Shown piece by piece: positions 7,148-16,231 of a stretch of 39,551 nt of DNA. This DNA is from Micromonospora chalcea (GTDB lineage Bacteria > Actinomycetota > Actinomycetes > Mycobacteriales > Micromonosporaceae): assembly GCF_002926165.1 (NCBI RefSeq), contig NZ_MAGP01000141.1:1-39551 (forward strand). The letters run 5' to 3'. Position 1 is the first letter of the stretch; the number at the start of each line of letters is the position of its first letter. Both the position numbers and the translations under genes were made by a program. The notes beneath the pieces were generated by a model that was given only the letters and a program-made list of their open reading frames with translations, was not told the origin of the DNA and did not search any database.

Positions 7148-8368
7148 ATGCCTTCCGTGCGCGTCCGGCCGGCGCTCGCCGCCGTGACCGCTGCCGCGTC
7201 GCTCGTGGCGGCCTGTCACGCCACCCCGCAGCCGCTGCCCGTGCAGGCGCCGGTGCGCCCGGAGTGGCGGGCCGTGGAGCTGGCCCTTCCCGACGGTGCC
7301 GCAGGCCGCCCGGTGCCCCGGGACGTGGCGCGCTGTGCCGGCCGCTGGTACGTGGTGGGCGGGCTGGTCGACGCGGCGGAGGAGACCCGGCCGGCGGTTT
7401 GGTCCTCATCGGACGGCGTGACCTGGTCGTCGATCCCGGTACGAGGGCAGACGTTCTACGGCCGTCAGCACGTGCTCTACGCGGTCGCGTGCCGGGGTGA
7501 CGGGATGGCGGCGCTGGGTGCGAAGACCGGTGGTGTGCACGGCAATCCGCGTACCGGGACGTGGGTCTGGCGTCCGGGTGGGCCGGTGCGGGAGGTGCCG
7601 GCGGCGTTCGAGTTGTTCGGTGGCCCGCGCGCGGTGAGCGCGTCGCGGCTGGCGGCCGGGCCGGGTGGGTGGTTGGTCGCCGGGTCGCGCGCGGACGGCG
7701 CGTCGGTGTGGGCGTCGCCGGACGCCGAGGGGTTCGTCCTGCGCGAGGGCGTGGCGGAGCTGGCCGGCGACGGCCGGGGCCGGACGGCGGCGTACGACGT
7801 GGCGGCGGTGGGGTCGGGCTGGCTGGTGGTGGGGTCGTTGCTGCCGCCCGGCGGGACGGCCCGGACGCCTCTCGCGTGGGCCTCGGCCGACGGCCGGGTG
7901 TGGCGGCGGGTGGCCCTGCCGGTGCCGGACGGGGCGGCCGGGGCGGCGGAGCGGGTGGTGCCGGCCGACGGTGGGCCGGTGGTCCTCGGGCCGGTGGGTG
8001 ACCGGTTCGCGGTGTGGCGCGGGTGCGACGACTGCGGCTCGCCGTCGGCCGGTTCGGCGGGTGCGGTGCAGGGGTGGCGGCGGGTCGGCGGGTTCGGTAC
8101 GGCGGGTCCCGGGGTGTCGTCGGTGGACGCGCTCGCGGCGGCGGGTCGGCGGCTCGTCGCGGTGACCGGTGACGGGGCTCAGCGACGGCTCTGGATGTCG
8201 CGTGACGGCGGCGCGTCGTGGCTTCCGGTGATCACTCCGGTGCCGGTGCCGGACGGTGGCGACGCGGCGCTGGCGGTGGCCGTCGGCGACGACGGGCTGT
8301 TCGTGTTCGCCGACGACGGGAAAACGTCCCGTGCCTGGTGGGGGGCGTTGCCGGCCATCGATCGGTAG
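7148..8368 (+). CDS. Secreted lipoprotein with BNR/Asp-box repeats
   Basis: A 406-residue protein of unknown function. A signal peptide ends in the lipobox LVAAC, with Cys23 the lipidation site, so it should be anchored to the outer face of the membrane. The body has at least four Asp-box-like repeats (SSDGVTW, SPDAEGF, SADGRVW, SRDGGASW) spaced 60-130 residues, which suggests a sialidase-like beta-propeller without a recognisable sialidase active site. ATG 7148 sits 7 nt after a TAGGAT box (7135-7140), which predicts a leaderless transcript. A 7-bp hairpin (7126-7132 with 7138-7144) overlaps this box. Base use in the middle is unusually rich in GG-containing codons relative to neighbours but still typical of a real gene. 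Confidence 0.8.
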   Translation: MPSVRVRPALAAVTAAASLVAACHATPQPLPVQAPVRPEWRAVELALPDGAAGRPVPRDVARCAGRWYVVGGLVDAAEETRPAVWSSSDGVTWSSIPVRGQTFYGRQHVLYAVACRGDGMAALGAKTGGVHGNPRTGTWVWRPGGPVREVPAAFELFGGPRAVSASRLAAGPGGWLVAGSRADGASVWASPDAEGFVLREGVAELAGDGRGRTAAYDVAAVGSGWLVVGSLLPPGGTARTPLAWASADGRVWRRVALPVPDGAAGAAERVVPADGGPVVLGPVGDRFAVWRGCDDCGSPSAGSAGAVQGWRRVGGFGTAGPGVSSVDALAAAGRRLVAVTGDGAQRRLWMSRDGGASWLPVITPVPVPDGGDAALAVAVGDDGLFVFADDGKTSRAWWGALPAIDR

Positions 8369-8404
8369 CGGGTGATCGCCGATGGGCCCGTTACCGAGGA
8401 ATAG

Positions 8405-8432
8405 TTGGTGAAAGCCTTTCCCCGCCTACGGT
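8405..8432 (+). promoter_or_regulatory. Candidate promoter of the liv operon
   Basis: TTGGTG (8405-8410) and TACGGT (8427-8432) are separated by 16 bp. The 8369-8625 gap otherwise holds a small hairpin (CCACCG/CGGTGG near 8510) and a strong ribosome site. A start near 8439 would give a leader of about 190 nt, long enough for regulation, but I recognise no riboswitch in it. Confidence 0.4.
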
Positions 8433-8625
8433 TCTTACGGCGATCGGCTTGAATCCGCCACCGCGTGTAACGGTTCGGTCAACCCCGCTTTCCAGGTCTT
8501 ACGCCACCGCTTCCGGTGGGATAACGTCCCGGCCCAGACCGGCGACGACGGTCTTGGTTCGTCCACCCCGCAAGGGCCAATCAGCGGCGGGTGGTTCGGA
8601 TCATGGACGGAGGAGGGTTCGGGCC

Positions 8626-9786
8626 TTGAGGCAGAAGCTCGCACGCGTGATCGGCGGGGTCGCCATGCTGGCGCTCGTCGCCGGTGGCACCGCTTGTTCC
8701 AGCGGCAGCGACGATGAGGGTTCCGGGGGCAGCGCCTGCGGGAGCAAGATCGCTTTCTTCGGCGCGCTGACCGGAAGCTCGGCCGCGCTGGGCATCAACG
8801 AGAAGAACGGCGTCAAGCTGGCCGTCGACAAGTACAACAAGGAGAACCCGGACTGCAAGGTGGAGCTCGCCGAGCTCGACTCGCAGGGCAGCCCGGACCA
8901 GGCGCCGGGTCTGGCCCAGAAGGCGATCGACGACACCAAGATCCTGGGTGTCGTGGGTCCGGCCTACTCGGGCGAGTCCGAGGCCGCCGGTCCGCTGTTC
9001 AACGAGGCCGGTCTGGTCACCATCACCCCCTCCGCGACCCGTCCCAGCCTCGCCGAGCAGGGCTGGAAGACGTTCTTCCGCGCGGTCGGCAACGACCTGA
9101 GCCAGGGCCCCGCCGCCGGTAACTACATCAAGAACGTGATGAAGGCCGACCGGGTCTACGTCATCGACGACCAGTCCGCGTACGGCGCCGGCCTGGCCGA
9201 CGAGGTCAAGAAGGTGCTCGGCGCCTCGGTCGTGGGCAGCGACAAGGTCCAGGGCGAGGGCAAGCAGACCGAGTTCTCCGGTGTGGTCACCAAGGTCAAG
9301 GCCGCCAACGTGAAGGCGGTCTTCTACGGCGGTTACTACCAGGAGGCCGGCCTGATCCGTAAGCAGCTCACCGCTGCCGGGGTCACCGCTCCGCTGGTCG
9401 CCGGTGACGGCGTGAACGACGGCGCGTACATCACCTCCGCCGGTGCTGCCGCCGCCGAGGGCACCATCCTCACCTGCCCCTGCGCTCCGTCCACCGAGGC
9501 GCGCGGCACCTTTGCCGCCGACTTCAAGGCGCTCAACGGCACCGACCCGGGCACCTACAGCGACACCGCCTACGACGCGGCGAACATCCTGCTGGCGGGC
9601 ATCAAGGCCGGCAAGAGCAGCCGCGCCGACCTGCTGGAGTTCGTGAAGGGCTACAGCGGTGAGGGCGTTGCCGCCAGCTACAAGTTCGTCGAGGGCGGCG
9701 AGCTCGACCCGGCGCAGGTCAAGGTCTGGGCGTTCAAGGTGCAGGGCGGCAAGGTCGTCCCGGACCAGGAGATCCCCAAGTCCTGA
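8626..9786 (+). CDS. livK: Branched-chain amino-acid ABC transporter, substrate-binding lipoprotein
   Basis: A 386-residue type I periplasmic-binding-fold lipoprotein of the Leu/Ile/Val-binding family. The signal peptide ends in AGGTAC, with Cys24 lipidated. Family features include KIAFFGALTGSSAALG, GVKLAVDKYN and VVGPAYSGESEAAGPLFNEAGLVTITPSAT (split over a conserved loop). TTG 8626 is the start: AGGAGG (8611-8616) is 9 nt upstream, and the reading frame open further upstream encodes nothing recognisable. First gene of livK-H-M-G-F; an intrinsic terminator follows before livH, which should give more binding protein than permease. The exact ligand among Leu, Ile, Val or other amides cannot be told. 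Confidence 0.93.
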   Translation: MRQKLARVIGGVAMLALVAGGTACSSGSDDEGSGGSACGSKIAFFGALTGSSAALGINEKNGVKLAVDKYNKENPDCKVELAELDSQGSPDQAPGLAQKAIDDTKILGVVGPAYSGESEAAGPLFNEAGLVTITPSATRPSLAEQGWKTFFRAVGNDLSQGPAAGNYIKNVMKADRVYVIDDQSAYGAGLADEVKKVLGASVVGSDKVQGEGKQTEFSGVVTKVKAANVKAVFYGGYYQEAGLIRKQLTAAGVTAPLVAGDGVNDGAYITSAGAAAAEGTILTCPCAPSTEARGTFAADFKALNGTDPGTYSDTAYDAANILLAGIKAGKSSRADLLEFVKGYSGEGVAASYKFVEGGELDPAQVKVWAFKVQGGKVVPDQEIPKS

Positions 9787-9824
9787 TCGTTCGATCGCTG
9801 GACTGGCGATTGAGTAGTGATCGC

Positions 9825-9863
9825 GGGTGCGGCCGGGAGCTGGCTCCCGGCCGCACCCTCTTT
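9825..9863 (+). terminator. Intrinsic terminator between livK and livH
   Basis: A 15-bp perfect stem (9825-9839 with 9844-9858) with a 4-base loop is followed by TCTTTTTCTCTT. This is a textbook rho-independent terminator, rare in such GC-rich DNA. Because livH has no obvious promoter of its own, it most likely acts as a partial terminator. Confidence 0.85.
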
Positions 9864-9891
9864 TTCTCTTGAGCGACGGAGCGTCCCTCCC

Positions 9892-10842
9892 TTGGACTTC
9901 GACGGATTGTTCTCCAACTTCGGGGAACTCACCACGACCGGCTTGACGCAGGGCGCCATCTACGCCCTGGTCGCGCTCGGCTACACGCTTGTGTACGGCG
10001 TGCTCAGGCTCATCAACTTCGCCCACTCCGAGGTCTTCATCGCCGGCGCGTTCGCCGCGATCTGGACCTGGAACGGATTCGGACTCGACCAGAACTCGCA
10101 GGTCAGCGGCCTCGGCTCGATCCTGTTCTACCTGCTGGTGGCGATGATCGTGGCGGCCATCGCCTCGGCGGGCACCGCGACGGTGATCGAACGGGTGGCG
10201 TACCGGCCGCTGCGCAAGCGCAACGCGCCGCCGCTGGCGTTCCTCATCACCGCCATCGGCGCCTCGATCGCCATCTCCGAGGCGTTCGGCGTCTACACCC
10301 GGCGTCGGCCGGAGGGCGCGCCGATCCTGGTCAGCTCGAAGCCGCTGTTCCACATCGCCGGGGTGCCGATCGACGCGGTGCAGTTGCTCACGATCGGTTC
10401 CGCGCTGGTGATGATGTTCGCGCTGGACCAGTTCATCAACCGCAGCCGTACCGGCCGCGGCATCCGGGCGGTGGCTCAGGACGCCAACACGGCGGCCCTG
10501 ATGGGCGTCAACAAGGACCGCATCATCCTGATGGTCTTCATCGCCGGTGGCACCATGGCCGGCGTCGCGGGCCTGCTCTACGACGTGCGGATCCAGACGC
10601 TCACCTACAGCGTCGGCTTCCTGCTGGGCCTCAAGGCGTTCACCGCGGCGGTGCTCGGCGGCATCGGCAACCTGCGCGGCGCGCTCGTCGGCGGGTTGCT
10701 GCTCGGCGTCGTGGAGAACTACGCCGCGGGCCTGTTCGGCAGTCAGTGGAAGGACTTCGCCGCGTTCGCGGTGCTGGTCGTGCTGCTGATGTTCCGGCCG
10801 ACCGGTCTGCTCGGCGAATCACTGGGGAGGGCACGCGCATGA
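9892..10842 (+). CDS. livH: Branched-chain amino-acid ABC transporter, permease LivH
   Basis: A 316-residue inner-membrane permease with about eight hydrophobic helices. Family signatures are LTQGAIYALVALGYTLVYGVLRLINFAH near the N-terminus, the cytoplasmic loop RGIRAVAQDANTAALMGVN that contacts the ATPase, and AVLGGIGNLRGALVGG near the C-terminus. TTG 9892 is chosen because it gives the family-typical beginning; a weak GGAG lies 10 nt upstream. An in-frame GTG at 9817 would start inside the terminator hairpin. Its stop overlaps the livM start (ATGA), so the two are translationally coupled. Confidence 0.92.
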   Translation: MDFDGLFSNFGELTTTGLTQGAIYALVALGYTLVYGVLRLINFAHSEVFIAGAFAAIWTWNGFGLDQNSQVSGLGSILFYLLVAMIVAAIASAGTATVIERVAYRPLRKRNAPPLAFLITAIGASIAISEAFGVYTRRRPEGAPILVSSKPLFHIAGVPIDAVQLLTIGSALVMMFALDQFINRSRTGRGIRAVAQDANTAALMGVNKDRIILMVFIAGGTMAGVAGLLYDVRIQTLTYSVGFLLGLKAFTAAVLGGIGNLRGALVGGLLLGVVENYAAGLFGSQWKDFAAFAVLVVLLMFRPTGLLGESLGRARA

Positions 10843-11978
10843 CGACCACCATCGACCCGCCGGAGCGGCGGGAGACGGCGGCGGACAAGCTGCGGCAGGG
10901 CCGGCACGCGATCTCGGAGCGCTGGCACCACGCGCCGCGCTGGGTGCGCTGGGTGCTGCTGGTCGCGGTCATCGCGTTCTTCTACGCGCTGCCGAACAAG
11001 GAGTTCTACCAGTACCTCGGGCCGATCCCGACGCCCGGCGCGAACTTCACCCAGGTGATGTTCACGGTCTCGATCTACGTGCTGCTGGCGGTCGGCCTCA
11101 ACATCGTGGTCGGCTTCGCCGGTCTGCTCGACCTCGGCTACTTCGGCTTTTTCGCCGTCGGCGCGTACACGGTGGCGGTGCTGACCTCGCCGAGCAGTGA
11201 CCTCAAGACGCTGTGGCCGTGGCTGGCGGTGGTGGCGATCGCGATCGGCCTGACCATGGTCTCCGGCGTCATGCTCGGCACGCCGACGCTGCGTCTGCGC
11301 GGCGACTACCTGGCGCTGGTGACGCTCGGCTTCGCCGAGATGATCCGGATCGCTGCGGTCAGCTCCGAGTTCCTCAAGGGACAGCGCGGCTTCAACCAGA
11401 TTCCGCACCCGCCCGGCCAGTACGCCGACGGCCGGCCGTGGTTCGGCGTGCTCGACGCCCGCCCGTACTACTGGCTGGTGCTCACGCTGATCATCCTGGT
11501 GGTGATCGGGGTGCGGAACCTGACCCACAGCCGGGTCGGCCGGGCCTGGATCTCGATCCGTGAGGACGAGGACGCCGCCCAGCTCATGGGTGTGCCGACG
11601 TTCAAGTTCAAGCTGTGGGCGTTCGCCTCCGGCGCGGCCATCGCCGGCCTGGCCGGCGCGTTGTTCGCCGGTAAGCAGAACTTCGTCAACTCGCAGAACT
11701 TCGAGCTGCTCAACTCGATCATCATCCTGGCCGCCGTCATCTTCGGCGGCTCGGGCAACATCGTCGGCGCGATCGTCGGCGGCGGCCTGGTCGCGTACAT
11801 GATCGAGCGGTTCCGCGGCATCGAGCTGTTCGGCATCGAGCTGTACGAGTACCGGTTCCTCTTCTTCGGTCTGGTGCTCGTGGTGATGATGATCTTCCGG
11901 CCGCAGGGCCTGATCCCGAACCGGCGACGAGCGGCGGAGTTCAAGGACCGCCGCAAGGAGGTGATCGTCGGTGAGTGA
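10839..11978 (+). CDS. livM: Branched-chain amino-acid ABC transporter, permease LivM
   Basis: A 379-residue permease. A cytoplasmic N-terminal stretch of about 45 residues precedes the membrane helices. Signatures are VGLNIVVGFAGLLDLGYFGFFAVGAY, GDYLALVTLGFAEMIRI, the ATPase-contact loop GRAWISIREDEDAAQLMG and VIFGGSGNIVGAIVGG. ATG 10839 overlaps the livH stop by four bases, with GGGAGG 8 nt upstream. It pairs with LivH to form the channel, and its end overlaps livG. Confidence 0.94.
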   Translation: MTTTIDPPERRETAADKLRQGRHAISERWHHAPRWVRWVLLVAVIAFFYALPNKEFYQYLGPIPTPGANFTQVMFTVSIYVLLAVGLNIVVGFAGLLDLGYFGFFAVGAYTVAVLTSPSSDLKTLWPWLAVVAIAIGLTMVSGVMLGTPTLRLRGDYLALVTLGFAEMIRIAAVSSEFLKGQRGFNQIPHPPGQYADGRPWFGVLDARPYYWLVLTLIILVVIGVRNLTHSRVGRAWISIREDEDAAQLMGVPTFKFKLWAFASGAAIAGLAGALFAGKQNFVNSQNFELLNSIIILAAVIFGGSGNIVGAIVGGGLVAYMIERFRGIELFGIELYEYRFLFFGLVLVVMMIFRPQGLIPNRRRAAEFKDRRKEVIVGE

Positions 11979-12816
11979 CACCGAGCAGACCCCGGCAGTT
12001 CCGGCCCAGGCGGCGGCCCCCGCCGTCGAGACGGTCGACAAGCGGGAGCCGTTGCTGGAGGTCGACCACGTCACGCTGCGCTTCGGCGGTGTGGTGGCCC
12101 TCAACGACGTGGACTTCACCCTCTACAAGGGGGAGATCCTCGGTCTGATCGGACCGAACGGCGCCGGCAAGACCACCTGCTTCAACGCGATGACCGGTAT
12201 CTACCAGCCCACCGAGGGGCAGATCCGGTTCCTGGGCCAGAAGATCAGTGGCAAGAAGCGCCACCAGATCACCCGGATGGGCATGGCGCGTACGTTCCAG
12301 AACATCCGCCTCTTCCCGGAGATGACCGCGCTGGAGAACGTCCAGGTCGGCGCGGACGCGCACCACAAGACCAGCGTGATCGCCGCCCTGCTGCGCCTGC
12401 CGCGGCACTGGAAGGAGGAGCGCGAGGGCCGGGAGAAGGCCGAGCGCCTGCTGGAGTTCGTCGGCATCAGCAACCGGATGCACGAGTTCGCCCGCAACCT
12501 GTCCTACGGCGAGCAGCGCCGGCTGGAGATCGCCCGCGCGCTGGCCACCGACCCGAAGCTGCTCTGCCTGGACGAGCCGGCCGCCGGCTTCAACCCGGCG
12601 GAGAAGGAGGAGCTGCTCCAGCTCATCCGGCAGATCCGGGACCAGGGCGTGACGGTGCTGCTGATCGAGCACGACATGCGCCTGGTGATGGGCGTGACCG
12701 ACCGGATCGTGGTCCTGGAGTTCGGAAAGAAGATCGCCGAAGGGCTGCCCGCCGAGGTGCGGGACAACCCGAAGGTGGTCGCGGCGTACCTGGGGGTGCC
12801 GGACGATGCTGCTTGA
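11971..12816 (+). CDS. livG: Branched-chain amino-acid ABC transporter, ATPase LivG
   Basis: A 281-residue ABC ATPase. Walker A is GPNGAGKTT, the Q-loop region reads ARTFQNIRLFPEMTALENV, the signature is LSYGEQRRLEIARAL, Walker B is LLCLDEPAAG and the switch His is in IEHDM. The insertion between Q-loop and signature (HWKEEREGREKAERLL) is typical of LivG rather than LivF. GTG 11971 lies 8 bases inside livM and is preceded by AAGGAGGTGATC, a near-perfect ribosome site. It powers LivHM together with LivF. Confidence 0.94.
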   Translation: MSDTEQTPAVPAQAAAPAVETVDKREPLLEVDHVTLRFGGVVALNDVDFTLYKGEILGLIGPNGAGKTTCFNAMTGIYQPTEGQIRFLGQKISGKKRHQITRMGMARTFQNIRLFPEMTALENVQVGADAHHKTSVIAALLRLPRHWKEEREGREKAERLLEFVGISNRMHEFARNLSYGEQRRLEIARALATDPKLLCLDEPAAGFNPAEKEELLQLIRQIRDQGVTVLLIEHDMRLVMGVTDRIVVLEFGKKIAEGLPAEVRDNPKVVAAYLGVPDDAA

Positions 12817-13516
12817 GATCGAGGACGTGAGCCTGCTCTACGGGCGGATCCAGGCGCTGCACGGCATCAGCCTGACCGTGGACGAGGGGGAGATCGTCGC
12901 GCTGATCGGCGCGAACGGCGCCGGCAAGTCCACCACCATGCGGGCGATCTCCGGCATCCGGCCGGTCGCCTCCGGCACGATCAAGTTCGCCGGTGAGGAC
13001 ATCACCAAGCTCCGCGCCGACCTGCGGGTCCGCCGCGGGCTGTGCCAGGCGCCCGAGGGCCGGGGCATCTTCCCCGGCATGACGGTGCTGGAGAACCTCG
13101 ACATGGGGGCGTACACCCGGCGCGACAAGGCCGGCATCGCGCAGGACCTGGCCCGGGTGCTGGACCTGTTCCCGCGGCTGGCCGAGCGGCGCAAGCAGGC
13201 CGGCGGCACGCTCTCCGGCGGCGAGCAGCAGATGCTCGCGGTCGGCCGGGCGCTGATGAGCCGGCCGAAGCTGCTGCTGCTCGACGAGCCGTCGATGGGT
13301 CTCGCGCCGATGCTGATCCAGCAGATCTTCACGATCATCACGGAGATCAACCAGCAGGGCACCACGATCCTGCTGGTGGAGCAGAACGCCCAGCAGGCGC
13401 TGGCGCGCGCCCACCGGGCGTACGTGCTGGAGACCGGCCGGATCGTCAAGAGCGGCACCGGCGCGGACCTGCTGCACGACCCCTCGGTCAAAGAGGCCTA
13501 CCTCGGCGTGGCCTGA
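12806..13516 (+). CDS. livF: Branched-chain amino-acid ABC transporter, ATPase LivF
   Basis: A 236-residue ABC ATPase, the compact partner of LivG. Walker A is GANGAGKST, the Q-loop region is CQAPEGRGIFPGMTVLENL, the signature is LSGGEQQMLAVGRAL, Walker B is LLLLDEPSMG and the switch His position is Gln, as in LivF (LLVEQNAQQAL). ATG 12806 overlaps livG by 11 bases. No hairpin separates it from the next binding-protein gene 32 bp downstream, so transcription may continue into the polar amino-acid transporter. Confidence 0.94.
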   Translation: MLLEIEDVSLLYGRIQALHGISLTVDEGEIVALIGANGAGKSTTMRAISGIRPVASGTIKFAGEDITKLRADLRVRRGLCQAPEGRGIFPGMTVLENLDMGAYTRRDKAGIAQDLARVLDLFPRLAERRKQAGGTLSGGEQQMLAVGRALMSRPKLLLLDEPSMGLAPMLIQQIFTIITEINQQGTTILLVEQNAQQALARAHRAYVLETGRIVKSGTGADLLHDPSVKEAYLGVA

Positions 13517-13548
13517 CCGACCGACCCCTCGCAATAAGGAGTACAGCC

Positions 13549-14460
13549 ATGTTCCACCCCAACCCCGGACGGCGGGCGGCGCTCGGCGTCGCCGGTGCGG
13601 CCGTCCTGCTGCTCTCCCTCGCCGCGTGCGGCGAGAAGGAGAACTCGGCCGAGCCGGGCGACGGCCCGTCGGTGTCCGCCACGGCCGACTCCAACCTGGC
13701 CGCCAAGGTGCCGGACGCCATCAAGGCCGACGGCGTGATCAAGGTCGGCACCGACTCGACGTACGCCCCGGCCGAGTTCCTGGACCAGGACGGCAAGACC
13801 GTGGTCGGCTTCGACGTCGAGCTGTTCAACGCGGTGGCGCAGAAGCTCGGTCTCAAGGCCGAGTACGAGTCGGCGCCGTTCGACGCGATCCTGCCCGGTG
13901 TGGGTTCGGGCAAGTACGAGGTCGGCGTCTCGTCGTTCACCATCAACGCCGACCGTCTGAAGACGGTCAACATGGTGAGCTACTACTCGGCGGGCACCCA
14001 GTGGGCGACCAAGAAGGGCAACCCGGCCGGGGTGGACCCGGAGAACGCCTGCGGCAAGAAGATCGCCGTGCAGGTCGGTACGGTCCAGCTCGACGACATC
14101 ACCGCCCGGTCGAAGAAGTGCACCGACGCCGGCAAGCCGGCCATCAAGATCGACCAGTACCAGGCGCAGAGCGACGCCACCGCCGCCGTGGGCAGTGGCA
14201 AGAACGACGCCATGCTGGCCGACTCCCCGGTCGGGGCGTACGCGGTGAAGCAGAGCAACGGCCAGCTGGAGGTGCTCGGCGACATCTACGAGTCGGCGCC
14301 CTACGGCTACGCGGTGAACAAGGAGCAGCAGGCGTTCGCCGAGGTGCTCAAGGAGGCCGTGCAGGCGGTCATCGCCGACGGCAGCTACAAGGCGGCCCTC
14401 AGCAAGTGGGGTGTCGAGGGCGGCGCCATCACCAACGCTGAACTGAACCCGTCGGTCTGA
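13549..14460 (+). CDS. Polar amino-acid ABC transporter, substrate-binding lipoprotein
   Basis: A 303-residue SBP family 3 protein. The signal peptide ends in SLAAC, with Cys27 lipidated. Typical motifs are GVIKVGTDSTYAPAEF, GFDVELFNAVAQKLGLK, PFDAILPGVGSGKYEVGVSSFTI and KIAVQVGT. A cysteine pair (ENACGKK and KKCTDAG) may form a disulfide. ATG 13549 has AAGGAG 7 nt upstream. It heads a three-gene cluster with a permease and ATPase directly after it. The ligand is probably glutamate, glutamine or a similar polar amino acid; this cannot be settled from sequence. Confidence 0.92.
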   Translation: MFHPNPGRRAALGVAGAAVLLLSLAACGEKENSAEPGDGPSVSATADSNLAAKVPDAIKADGVIKVGTDSTYAPAEFLDQDGKTVVGFDVELFNAVAQKLGLKAEYESAPFDAILPGVGSGKYEVGVSSFTINADRLKTVNMVSYYSAGTQWATKKGNPAGVDPENACGKKIAVQVGTVQLDDITARSKKCTDAGKPAIKIDQYQAQSDATAAVGSGKNDAMLADSPVGAYAVKQSNGQLEVLGDIYESAPYGYAVNKEQQAFAEVLKEAVQAVIADGSYKAALSKWGVEGGAITNAELNPSV

Positions 14461-14462
14461 CC

Positions 14463-15434
14463 ATGTCGGCCGACACATCCGGACGGGCACGGCCAGAACC
14501 GATCAAGGCCGTGCCCGTGCGGCACCCCGGGCGCTGGGTCGGCGTGGCGGTCATCGCCGTGCTGGTCGCGATGTTCGTGCACATGCTGGTCACGAACTCC
14601 GCGTTCCAGTGGTCGTTCATGGTGGACGAGATGTTCCGCCCGCCGATCATCGAAGGGCTGCGCGGCACCATCCTGCTGCTGATCACGTCGATGGTGATCG
14701 GCATCGGCCTGGGCATCGTCATCGCGATCATGCGGCTGTCGCCCAACCCGGTGCTGCGCGGCGTGGCCTGGGTGTACACCTGGTTCTTCCGGGCGGTGCC
14801 CCGGCTGGTGCTGGCGATCCTCTTCGGCAACCTCGGCATCCTCTGGTCGCGGCTGGAGTTCGGTCTGCCGTTCGACAGGCAGATCGGCGCCCTGTTCGGG
14901 TTGCACGACTTCGAGGCCCGGCTGTTCGGGTTCAGCGCGGTGGACATCCTGACCGGCTTCGTCGCCGGCATGCTGGCGCTGGGCCTTTCTGAGGCCGCGT
15001 ACATGGCCGAGATCGTCCGGGCCGGCATCCAGTCGGTGGACGAGGGGCAGACCGAGGCGGCTCAGGCGCTGGGCATGAGCCGGGCGCAGATCCTGCGGCG
15101 GATCGTGCTGCCGCAGGCGATGCGGGTGATCATTCCGCCGACCGGCAACGAGACCATCGCGATGCTCAAGGACACCTCGCTGGTGGCCTTCGTGCCGGTG
15201 TCGATGGAGCTGTTCTTCCAGCTCAAGGCCGTCGGTTCCCGGACCTTCCAGCCCTTCCCGATGTACGTCGCGGCGACGTTGTGGTACCTGCTGCTGACCA
15301 GCGTCCTGCTGGTCGGGCAGTACTACCTGGAGCGGCACTACTCCAAGGGGTTCGGACGCAGCGGGCGGGCCCGGCAGCGGCTGCGGAATCTGACCGCCGA
15401 GAGCGGCAGTACCACGAGTGGGACGGCGCAATGA
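14463..15434 (+). CDS. Polar amino-acid ABC transporter, permease
   Basis: A 323-residue HisM/GlnP-type permease, longer than the usual 220-250 because of a cytoplasmic N-terminus (about 20 residues before the first helix) and a charged C-terminal tail. The EAA loop that docks on the ATPase is EAAQALGMSRAQILRRIVLPQAM. About five membrane helices are visible. ATG 14463 begins two bases after the binding-protein stop. Only one permease gene is present, so the channel is presumably a homodimer. Its stop overlaps the ATPase start (ATGA). Confidence 0.92.
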   Translation: MSADTSGRARPEPIKAVPVRHPGRWVGVAVIAVLVAMFVHMLVTNSAFQWSFMVDEMFRPPIIEGLRGTILLLITSMVIGIGLGIVIAIMRLSPNPVLRGVAWVYTWFFRAVPRLVLAILFGNLGILWSRLEFGLPFDRQIGALFGLHDFEARLFGFSAVDILTGFVAGMLALGLSEAAYMAEIVRAGIQSVDEGQTEAAQALGMSRAQILRRIVLPQAMRVIIPPTGNETIAMLKDTSLVAFVPVSMELFFQLKAVGSRTFQPFPMYVAATLWYLLLTSVLLVGQYYLERHYSKGFGRSGRARQRLRNLTAESGSTTSGTAQ

Positions 15435-16228
15435 CGGACATGACCGCTTCCCCGCAGACGCCGGCCGCCGAGTTGATGGTCCGGGCCGAGCAGGTGCACA
15501 AGTCGTTCGGGCCGCTGGAAGTGCTCAAGGGCATCGACCTGGAAGTCCGCTCCGGCGAGGTGTGCTGCCTGCTCGGGCCCTCCGGCTCCGGCAAGTCGAC
15601 GTTCCTGCGCTGCATCAACCACCTGGAGAAGATCGACGCCGGCCGCATCTGGGTCGACGGTGACCTGATCGGCTACCGGGAGCGCGGCGGCAAGCTGTAC
15701 GAGATGCGCGACCGGGACGTCGCCGCGCAGCGCCGCGCCATCGGCATGGTGTTCCAGCGGTTCAACCTGTTCCCGCACATGACGGTGCTGCAGAACGTCA
15801 TGGAGGCCCCGGTGCTGCTGCGCCAGGCCAAGAAGACGGAGGCCCGGGAGCACGCCGCGCAGCTGCTGGACCGGGTGGGACTGGGCGACAAGCTCGGCGC
15901 GTACCCCGGTCAGCTCTCCGGCGGCCAGCAGCAGCGGGTGGCGATCGCCCGGGCGCTGGCCATGCGGCCGAAGCTGATGCTGTTCGACGAGCCGACCAGC
16001 GCGCTCGACCCGGAGCTGGTGGGCGAGGTGCTGGACACGATGAAGGACCTGGCCCGCGACGGCATGACGATGATCGTGGTGACCCACGAGATCGGCTTCG
16101 CCCGCGAGGTGGGCGACCACCTCGTGTTCATGGACGGCGGCGTGGTGGTCGAGCAGGGGGACCCGCGCGAGGTGATCTCGGCGCCGAAGCACGAGCGGAC
16201 CAAGGCGTTCCTGGCCAAGGTTCTCTGA
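15431..16228 (+). CDS. Polar amino-acid ABC transporter, ATPase (GlnQ-like)
   Basis: A 265-residue ABC ATPase. Walker A is GPSGSGKST, the Q-loop region is GMVFQRFNLFPHMTVLQNV, the signature is LSGGQQQRVAIARAL, Walker B is LMLFDEPTSALDPELVGEVL and the switch His is in VVTHEIGFA. These features place it with GlnQ/HisP-type importers. ATG 15431 overlaps the permease stop by four bases. A long palindromic terminator follows directly, ending the import locus that began at livK. Confidence 0.93.
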   Translation: MTDMTASPQTPAAELMVRAEQVHKSFGPLEVLKGIDLEVRSGEVCCLLGPSGSGKSTFLRCINHLEKIDAGRIWVDGDLIGYRERGGKLYEMRDRDVAAQRRAIGMVFQRFNLFPHMTVLQNVMEAPVLLRQAKKTEAREHAAQLLDRVGLGDKLGAYPGQLSGGQQQRVAIARALAMRPKLMLFDEPTSALDPELVGEVLDTMKDLARDGMTMIVVTHEIGFAREVGDHLVFMDGGVVVEQGDPREVISAPKHERTKAFLAKVL

Positions 16229-16231
16229 CCT

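Noticed and set aside
9817..9891. GTG 9817 as the start of livH
   Set aside because: It lies before the terminator hairpin and adds residues not found in the family; TTG 9892 gives the usual N-terminus.
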